In this document: positions 14,398-19,150 of the stretch, piece by piece | How positions within the stretch are numbered: the stretch's first letter is position 1 | Layout: each line of letters starts with the position of its first letter | Assembly (NCBI GenBank): GCA_035533255.1 | Contig: DATLUE010000307.1 | Location: 1 to 19,150 of the forward strand | Source of the DNA: CAIKMD01 sp035533255 | GTDB taxonomy: Bacteria > Pseudomonadota > Alphaproteobacteria > ATCC43930 > CGMCC-115725 | DNA length: 19,150 nucleotides | Direction: 5' to 3' | Program-made: the position numbers and the translations under genes | Notes under the pieces: model-generated | The model's input: only the letters and a program-made list of their open reading frames with translations | The model's database searches: none | What the model was told of the DNA's origin: nothing

Positions 14398-16218
14398 ATG
14401 TCGAGCGCCGATTCTGGAAAGCTGAGCAACGAGCCGCAAGCGATCGAGCGGCCTTTGCCGTCGGAGGGCAAGAGCCTCTGGGGCAGCGACGTCGCCGCCG
14501 ATATGATGCGCGCGCTTGACATTCCTTATGTCGCGCTCAATCCCGGCGCATCCTATCGCGGGCTGCACGACAGCATCGTCAACCGGCTCGGCAACGAGAA
14601 GCCGCAGATGCTGCTATGTCTTCACGAGGAAGCCGCGGTTGCGGTCGCGCATGGCTGGTCGAAAGTCACCGGCAAGCCGATGGGCGCGATCGTGCATAGC
14701 AATGTCGGGCTGCTGCATGGCTCGATGGCGGTGTTCAACGCCTGGATGGATCGCGCACCGCTGCTGCTGTTCGGCGCGACCGGCCCGGTCGATGCGACCA
14801 AGCGCCGCCCGTGGATCGATTGGATTCACACCACCAAGGATCAGGCCGCGCTGATCCGCCACTTCATCAAATGGGACGATCAGCCCGGCTCGATCGCGGC
14901 GATCCCCGAGGCGATGCTGCGCGCCAAGCAGATCTCGACCACCGCGCCGTGCGGCCCGACCTATATCTGCTTCGACGCCGCGCTGCAGGAGCAGCGCATC
15001 GAGGCGCTGCCGCCGATGCCCGATCCGGCGCGGTTTCCGTCGCCGTCGCCGGTGGCGCCGCCGCCCGCGCAGATCGAGGAAATCGCGAAGAAGCTGCATG
15101 CCGCGCAACGTCCGTTGCTGCTGCTGGGCCGGTTCTCGCGCAGCGAGGAAGGCTGGCGCGAGCGGGTTGCGCTCGCCGAGTCGCTGGGCGCGGTGGTGCT
15201 GACCGAGCTGCGCAACAGCGCCGCGTTCCCGACCGATCACGAACTCATGGGCGCACCGCCGCTCGCCAATCATTCGACCGCGGCCAGCGAATTGCTGCGC
15301 CAGGCCGATCTCGTCGTCTCGTTCGATTGGGTCGATCTCGGCGGGTTGCAGCAAGGCGCCGCCGGCAAAGGCAAGCTGGACGCGACCGTCATTCGCATCT
15401 CGGTCGATCAGTATTCGCATCACGGCTGGGGCATGGAGTATCAGATTCTGCCGCCGGCCGATCTTTATCTCGCCGCCGAGACCGACGCGACCGTGACCGC
15501 GCTGCTCGCCGCGGTGAAAAAGCTCGGCCAGCGCAAAGCACCGGCCTGGCCGGGCCGCAAGCCCGCGCCGCTGCCGGCCATGCCGCAGCCCGATGCCGCC
15601 GGCACGATCTACGTGCCGCAGATCGCGATGGCGCTGCAAAAGCTGACGGCCGGGCGCAAGACCAGCCTGATCCGTCATTCGCTGTCCTGGCATGGGCATT
15701 TCTGGCCGATGCGCGACCCGCTCGACAGCCTCGGCACCGATGGCGGCGGCGGCGTGGGCTCGGGGCCGGGCACCTCGGTCGGCATGGCGCTCGCCTTGAA
15801 AGGCAGCGGCCGGCTGCCGATCGCGGTGCTGGGCGACGGCGATTTCATGATGGGCAATCAGGCGATCTGGACGGCGGTGCATTACCGCGTGCCGCTGCTG
15901 GTCGTCGTGTGCAACAACCGCTCGTTCTACAACGACGAGCTCCATCAGGAGCGGGTCGCCAAGGAGCGCGAGCGTACCGTCGCCAACAAGTGGATCGGTC
16001 AGCAGATCAACGATCCCGATATCGATCTTGCCGGCATCGCGCGCGCGCAAGGCGCGGTCGGCATCGGCCCGGTGCAAAAGCTCGGCGAGCTCGAAGCCAT
16101 GCTCAAAGAGGCGATCGCCGCAGTCGATGACGGCAAGGTTGCCGTGGTCGATGTGCGCGTCGCCGGCGGCTATGACGCGGGCGCTTCGGCCAATGTGCCG
16201 CGCGGCGCGAAGGATTAG
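14398..16218 (+). CDS. Thiamine-diphosphate enzyme, benzoylformate decarboxylase/acetolactate synthase-like
   Basis: 606 aa from the ATG at 14398; GGGAGGG ends 5 nt upstream. The three-domain layout of 2-oxoacid decarboxylase-type ThDP enzymes is visible. The N-terminal pyrimidine-binding domain has CLHEEAAVAVAHGW (catalytic Glu77). A central domain begins near PLLLLGRFSRSEEGW. The C-terminal pyrophosphate domain has GDGD (479-482) and the Mg2+-binding Asn pair NN (506-507). About 30 extra N-terminal residues precede the fold. Such enzymes decarboxylate or condense 2-oxo acids, for example benzoylformate to benzaldehyde. The exact member is uncertain, since acetolactate synthase, oxalyl-CoA decarboxylase and sulfoacetaldehyde-type enzymes share these motifs. 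Its catabolic neighbours argue against branched-chain amino acid synthesis, as does the absence of an ilvH partner. Confidence 0.85.
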   Translation: MSSADSGKLSNEPQAIERPLPSEGKSLWGSDVAADMMRALDIPYVALNPGASYRGLHDSIVNRLGNEKPQMLLCLHEEAAVAVAHGWSKVTGKPMGAIVHSNVGLLHGSMAVFNAWMDRAPLLLFGATGPVDATKRRPWIDWIHTTKDQAALIRHFIKWDDQPGSIAAIPEAMLRAKQISTTAPCGPTYICFDAALQEQRIEALPPMPDPARFPSPSPVAPPPAQIEEIAKKLHAAQRPLLLLGRFSRSEEGWRERVALAESLGAVVLTELRNSAAFPTDHELMGAPPLANHSTAASELLRQADLVVSFDWVDLGGLQQGAAGKGKLDATVIRISVDQYSHHGWGMEYQILPPADLYLAAETDATVTALLAAVKKLGQRKAPAWPGRKPAPLPAMPQPDAAGTIYVPQIAMALQKLTAGRKTSLIRHSLSWHGHFWPMRDPLDSLGTDGGGGVGSGPGTSVGMALALKGSGRLPIAVLGDGDFMMGNQAIWTAVHYRVPLLVVVCNNRSFYNDELHQERVAKERERTVANKWIGQQINDPDIDLAGIARAQGAVGIGPVQKLGELEAMLKEAIAAVDDGKVAVVDVRVAGGYDAGASANVPRGAKD

Positions 16219-16254
16219 ATTAGCGGCGCGCTTCCGTTGCCTGGGAATTAAGCA

Positions 16255-16317
16255 CGGCGCGTTGCCGAGCGCCGCGCCGCTGGCCGGTCTTGGCGCGCGG
16301 GTCTAAGATGCGCGCCA
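16255..16317. repeat. Two GC-rich hairpins in the gap before the FAH-family gene
   Basis: CGGCGCG (16255-16261) pairs with CGCGCCG (16273-16279), and TGGCGCGC (16291-16298) pairs with GCGCGCCA (16310-16317). They may attenuate or end transcription from the ThDP gene. Neither has a T-tract, and such stems are easily formed in DNA this GC-rich. Confidence 0.35.
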
Positions 16318-16336
16318 GTCAATAACGGGAGGAAAC

Positions 16337-17296
16337 ATGGCAACCGAATATCGTCTCTTGAGCTATCGCGACCAGGGCGGCGTCGCGCGCGCCGGCGTGC
16401 TATTGGGCGACCGCGTGCTGCCGGCGACGCCCTTGCTGGAAGGCGCGCCGGGCATCGATTCATCATCGGTGCTGGGGTTGCTGCAAAGCTGGGGCGAGGT
16501 GCATCCGCGCATCGTTGCCGCGCTCGCCCGCGCGAAGCCGACCGACGGCAAGCCGCTGAGCGAGGTCGCGCTGCTGGCGCCGGTGCTTTATCCCGGCGCG
16601 GTGTTCTGCGCCGGCGCCAATTACTGGGACCATATGCGCGAGATGAACGAGCGCCAGAAGCGCCTCACCGGCAAGGAGCCGCCCGAGCCGAAGAAGGCCA
16701 AGGACCCGTGGTTCTTCATCAAGACCGGCGCGCATTCGATCGTCGGCACCGGCGCCAATGCGCGGATGCCGCCACTGTCGCAGAAGCTCGATTGGGAAGC
16801 CGAGATCGGCGTCGTGATCGGCAAGCCGGCGCGCAACATCTCGGTCGAGCGCGCGTTCGATGTCATCGCGGGCTATACCTGCGTCAACGATCTCTCGGCG
16901 CGCGACCTCAGCACCCAGGCGGATCGCGCCGGCGGCGGCATGTTTATGGATTGGCTCGGACAGAAATGCTTCGACGACGCGGCGCCGATGGGGCCGTGGA
17001 TCACGCCGGCCGCTTTTGTGCCCGATCCCAACGACATGGATCTGAAGCTGTGGGTCAACGGCGTCATCAAGCAGGATTCCAACTCGAAGAACATGATCCA
17101 CGGCATCGCCGAGCAGATCGCGTCGCTGAGCCAGCATCTCACCTTGCGGCCGGGCGACGTCATCGCCACCGGCACGCCGGCGGGCGTTGGGGCGGGCCGC
17201 GGCGAGAGCGGCGAGTTCCTCAAGGCGGGCGACGAGGTCAAGGTCGAGGTGCAGTATGTCGGCACCTTGGTCAACCGCATGGTGGCGGCTTCTTAA
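16337..17296 (+). CDS. Fumarylacetoacetate hydrolase (FAH)-family enzyme
   Basis: 319 aa; GGGAGG (16327-16332) lies 4 nt before the ATG. The metal-binding acidic residues of the FAH fold are present: DWEAEIGVVIGK (Glu154, Glu156) and YTCVNDLSARD (Asp185), with AGANYWDH (His99) earlier and GDVIATGTPAGVG towards the end. An ~85-residue N-terminal domain precedes the catalytic domain. Family members hydrolyse C-C bonds of dioxo acids (fumarylpyruvate, maleylpyruvate, acylpyruvates), decarboxylate, or hydrate 2-oxo-dienoates. With a gentisate dioxygenase-like gene in the window, hydrolysis of maleylpyruvate or fumarylpyruvate to pyruvate and a C4 diacid is the natural guess. Specificity within the family cannot be read from sequence alone. 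Confidence 0.9.
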   Translation: MATEYRLLSYRDQGGVARAGVLLGDRVLPATPLLEGAPGIDSSSVLGLLQSWGEVHPRIVAALARAKPTDGKPLSEVALLAPVLYPGAVFCAGANYWDHMREMNERQKRLTGKEPPEPKKAKDPWFFIKTGAHSIVGTGANARMPPLSQKLDWEAEIGVVIGKPARNISVERAFDVIAGYTCVNDLSARDLSTQADRAGGGMFMDWLGQKCFDDAAPMGPWITPAAFVPDPNDMDLKLWVNGVIKQDSNSKNMIHGIAEQIASLSQHLTLRPGDVIATGTPAGVGAGRGESGEFLKAGDEVKVEVQYVGTLVNRMVAAS

Positions 17297-17344
17297 CGGC
17301 GCCAAGCATTGCGCGGGGCCGGGCCGCGAGCCATGCTCCGCGCG

Positions 17345-17755
17345 ATGAACCGGGAATCATCGATCGCGAAGCCCGATCCGCGCTCGGATGACGAGAGCGC
17401 ATCGGGTTATCGCGTGTTCGTGCGCGATCTTGTCCTGCCTTGCAGCATCGGTATCTATCCGCGCGAGAAGGGGTTGCGGCGGCGCGTGCGCATCAATACC
17501 GAGATTCACGTAACGGCGGCACTGCCGCGCAATGACGAGTTCGCCGACGTGGTGAATTACGAGACCATCGTCGTCGGCATCAAATCGATCACCGAGGCCG
17601 GCCATATCAATCTAGTCGAGACGCTGGCCGATCGGGTCATGGCGCTTTGCCTTGCCGACAGCCGCGTCCGCGCCGCGCGCGTCATGGTCGAGAAACTCGA
17701 CGTCTGGCCCGAGACCGAAAGCGTCGGCGTCGTTATCGAGCGCCGTCGTCCCTAG
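17345..17755 (+). CDS. folB: Dihydroneopterin aldolase
   Basis: 136 aa from the ATG at 17345. ATG 17333 is an alternative, and neither has a good ribosome site, so the start is uncertain. The homologous core begins at YRVFVRDLVLPCSIGIYPREK (22-42). Expected residues are present: NYE (71-73), the conserved Glu in NLVETLAD (Glu92) and the catalytic Lys in VEKLDVWPE (Lys117). The enzyme splits 7,8-dihydroneopterin to 6-hydroxymethyl-dihydropterin and glycolaldehyde in folate synthesis, as a homo-octamer in the cytoplasm. About 20 polar N-terminal residues precede the fold. It faces folP tail to tail, which supports the assignment and marks the edge of the catabolic block. Confidence 0.9.
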   Translation: MNRESSIAKPDPRSDDESASGYRVFVRDLVLPCSIGIYPREKGLRRRVRINTEIHVTAALPRNDEFADVVNYETIVVGIKSITEAGHINLVETLADRVMALCLADSRVRAARVMVEKLDVWPETESVGVVIERRRP

Positions 17756-17771
17756 GGCGCGCGGCTAGCGG

Positions 17772-18908
17772 TTACGCCCCGTCGGCGACCGCCTGCCAGA
17801 TGGCAACCGCTTGCCGGGTCTCGGCGACATCGTGAACGCGCAGCAATTGGACACCCTGGCGCAGCGCCTGGAGCGCGCCGGCCAGCGAGCCCGGCAGCCG
17901 CGCCTCGACCGGCGCGCCGCGATCGATGCGCCCGATCGAGGATTTGCGCGACACGCCGATCAGCACGCCGCAGCCGAGCGATTGGAACAACCCAAGCCGC
18001 GCCAGAATCTCGAGATTGTGCGCGAGGGTCTTGCCGAAGCCGATCCCCGGATCGATCACGATGCTACGCCGCTCCACGCCCGCAGCCTCGCAGGCGGCGA
18101 TGCGCGCGGCGAGGTAATCGGCGATATCGATCGAGGCCAACGCATAGGACGGATCGCGCTGCATCGTGCCGGGCTCGCCGCGCATATGCATGAGCACGAC
18201 CGGCGCGCTGCTCCGCGCGGCGACCTCGAGGCTGCCATCGCCTTCGAGCGCCGAAACGTCGTTGATGACGCGCGCGCCCCAGGCAAGTGCCGCGCTCATC
18301 ACCCGCGCATGCCTGGTATCGACCGAGAGCACCGCGCCGGTGGCGGCGAGGCCGCGCACCACCGGCTCGAGGCGACGTAGCTCTTCTTGTTCCGAAACCG
18401 GCGCCGCTCCGGGCCGGGTCGATTCCGCGCCGATATCGAGGAGATCGGCGCCGGCCTCGATCATGGCGCGGCCGAGCGCGATCGCGGCCTGCGGATCGGC
18501 GCCGCTGCCGAGATAAAAGCTGTCGGGCGTCGCGTTGACGATGCCCATGACCAGCGGATGATCGAGCGCCAGCCCGGCCCAGCGCTCGCGCTTTGCGCTT
18601 GTCCGGGCGAGCTGCGTCGCGACGCGCGCGCGCCGGGCAGGGTCCTGCCGGTCCGCCCAGAGCTGCAGGCGGCGGAGCGGCGCCAGAGCGGTCGCGATGC
18701 CTTGGGCTTGCCGCGCGATCACTTCGACCAGGGTAAAGACGGTCGCGCTCCCGGCCAATGGCAAAGCAGCGCCGTCCGCGAGCGCCATCCGCGCCGCGCT
18801 GCCGGTCAGCAATCCCTCGGGCCGCAACCATAATCCATCGGCGGGCCCGTCGATCGCTTCGAGCGCGCTTTCGGTCGGGCGTGCGGTAACAGGATGGTCG
18901 GCTGTCAT
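17772..18908 (-). CDS. folP: Dihydropteroate synthase with N-terminal extension
   Basis: 378 aa, against about 280 for the E. coli enzyme. The TIM-barrel core starts at about residue 118 with VMGIVNATPDSF (Asn125). It keeps DIGAESTRPGA, LSVDTRHARV, INDVSA, LMHMRGEPGTMQ, IDPGIGFGK, GVSRKSSIG (the pABA-site Lys) and RVHDV, so all catalytic landmarks are present. It condenses p-aminobenzoate with dihydropterin pyrophosphate and is the sulfonamide target. After SF the usual SDGG loop is YLGS. Residues 1-115 (including LWLRPEGLLTG and ALPLAGSATVFTLVEVIAR) form an extra domain, which I recall in some alphaproteobacterial homologues. No clear ribosome site lies before the ATG at 18908, so the exact start is open. 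It converges with folB, 16 bp apart. Confidence 0.92.
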   Translation of the reverse strand: MTADHPVTARPTESALEAIDGPADGLWLRPEGLLTGSAARMALADGAALPLAGSATVFTLVEVIARQAQGIATALAPLRRLQLWADRQDPARRARVATQLARTSAKRERWAGLALDHPLVMGIVNATPDSFYLGSGADPQAAIALGRAMIEAGADLLDIGAESTRPGAAPVSEQEELRRLEPVVRGLAATGAVLSVDTRHARVMSAALAWGARVINDVSALEGDGSLEVAARSSAPVVLMHMRGEPGTMQRDPSYALASIDIADYLAARIAACEAAGVERRSIVIDPGIGFGKTLAHNLEILARLGLFQSLGCGVLIGVSRKSSIGRIDRGAPVEARLPGSLAGALQALRQGVQLLRVHDVAETRQAVAIWQAVADGA

Positions 18909-19150
18909 CGCGCCATTGTGCCAAATTCTGCGCCGGACACCAGGATAGCGCTAAGCCTCTTGCCCGGATTGCCGCCGTTCGCTCCCGACATGCGGCCGCC
19001 CTTGTCGCGATCCGTTTGTTCGCCCCCGACGCTCGTGCGAGCTGCTAATTAATCAGTATTAACAAAGTATAGTTAACAACAAATTTCTAGACTTGAACAA
19101 TTTTATATAATACGTTCCCGATCAATCAGGAAAACGCGCGATAATATTTG
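18909..19150. other. Non-coding right edge, AT-rich from about 19045
   Basis: No open frame of substance was found on either strand. From about 19045 the composition changes sharply to AT-rich, with TTAA and GTTAAC motifs and a TATAAT at 19106-19111 that lacks a well-placed -35 box (TTGAAC at 19093 is only 7 nt away). This looks like a promoter or control region for a gene beyond the window, or the edge of another acquired segment. The left half (18909-19040) would hold the folP promoter, which I could not place. Confidence 0.45.

Noticed and set aside
14614..16077. 487-codon minus-strand frame and the 439-codon +1 frame (14811-16130)
   Set aside because: Both lie within the ThDP enzyme gene, whose motifs fix the true frame. 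The alternatives are Arg/His/Ala-rich without recognisable domains.
19049..19063. CtrA-like site TTAA-N6-TTAAC
   Set aside because: The known alphaproteobacterial CtrA consensus needs a 7-nt spacer; here it is 6. In such AT-rich DNA the match is expected by chance.
19093..19111. TTGAAC ... TATAAT as a promoter
   Set aside because: The boxes are only 7 nt apart, which is incompatible with sigma70 geometry.

Overview
The window is GC-rich chromosomal DNA with strongly GC3-biased codons. Its twin-arginine-exported molybdenum hydroxylase, aromatic-acid transporters and folate genes suggest an alphaproteobacterium, probably a soil or rhizosphere Rhodospirillales- or Hyphomicrobiales-like organism. 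The genus cannot be fixed from the sequence. Two patches are clearly AT-rich against this background: about 4020-4620, around a small exported protein, and the last ~110 bases. No rRNA, tRNA or CRISPR array was seen.

Layout. (1) 1-175: two adjacent hairpins and perhaps the tail of a + strand gene. (2) 175-3166, minus strand: a two-gene operon of an AAHS-type aromatic acid/H+ symporter followed by a CocE/NonD-type hydrolase. (3) 3269-4706: a REP-associated tyrosine transposase (RAYT) gene, then paired short repeats (core GTCCCCAGAATTC) that recur inverted ~700 bp further on. Between the repeats lies one AT-rich secreted protein gene with its own good promoter. (4) 4732-7209: a second MFS transporter (-) divergent from a metal-dependent amidohydrolase/decarboxylase (+). 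(5) 7311-10136: gentisate 1,2-dioxygenase-like bicupin (-) divergent from a flavin reductase-family protein (+), which converges on a dual-CDGSH iron-sulfur protein (-), which in turn is divergent from a VOC-fold dioxygenase-like protein (+). (6) 10190-10459: a small exported protein of unknown role. (7) 10559-13317: a two-gene IorAB-type molybdenum hydroxylase (2Fe-2S subunit, then Tat-exported Moco subunit). (8) 13476-17296, plus strand: an alpha/beta hydrolase, a thiamine-diphosphate enzyme and a fumarylacetoacetate hydrolase (FAH)-family enzyme. (9) 17345-18908: folB (+) and folP (-), convergent, which are housekeeping folate synthesis genes bordering the accessory block.

How the genes may work together. 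Items 2 and 4-8 read as an aromatic or N-heteroaromatic catabolic island built from many short transcription units. Uptake would be by two MFS carriers. Hydroxylation would be by the molybdenum hydroxylase. Decarboxylation or deacylation would be by the amidohydrolase, ThDP enzyme and hydrolases. Ring cleavage would be by the gentisate dioxygenase-like cupin, and hydrolysis of the cleaved product by the FAH enzyme. No maleylpyruvate isomerase is present, so a direct maleylpyruvate hydrolase route is possible. The substrate is unknown and the pathway is inference.

The most unusual structure is the RAYT-linked, repeat-bounded AT-rich cassette at 3269-4706. Other points of note are two catabolic promoters with operator-like inverted repeats (8395-8430 and 13357-13411), a VOC protein lacking the usual first metal His (a CTT codon where CAT would be expected), and a CocE-family protein without a visible catalytic His.
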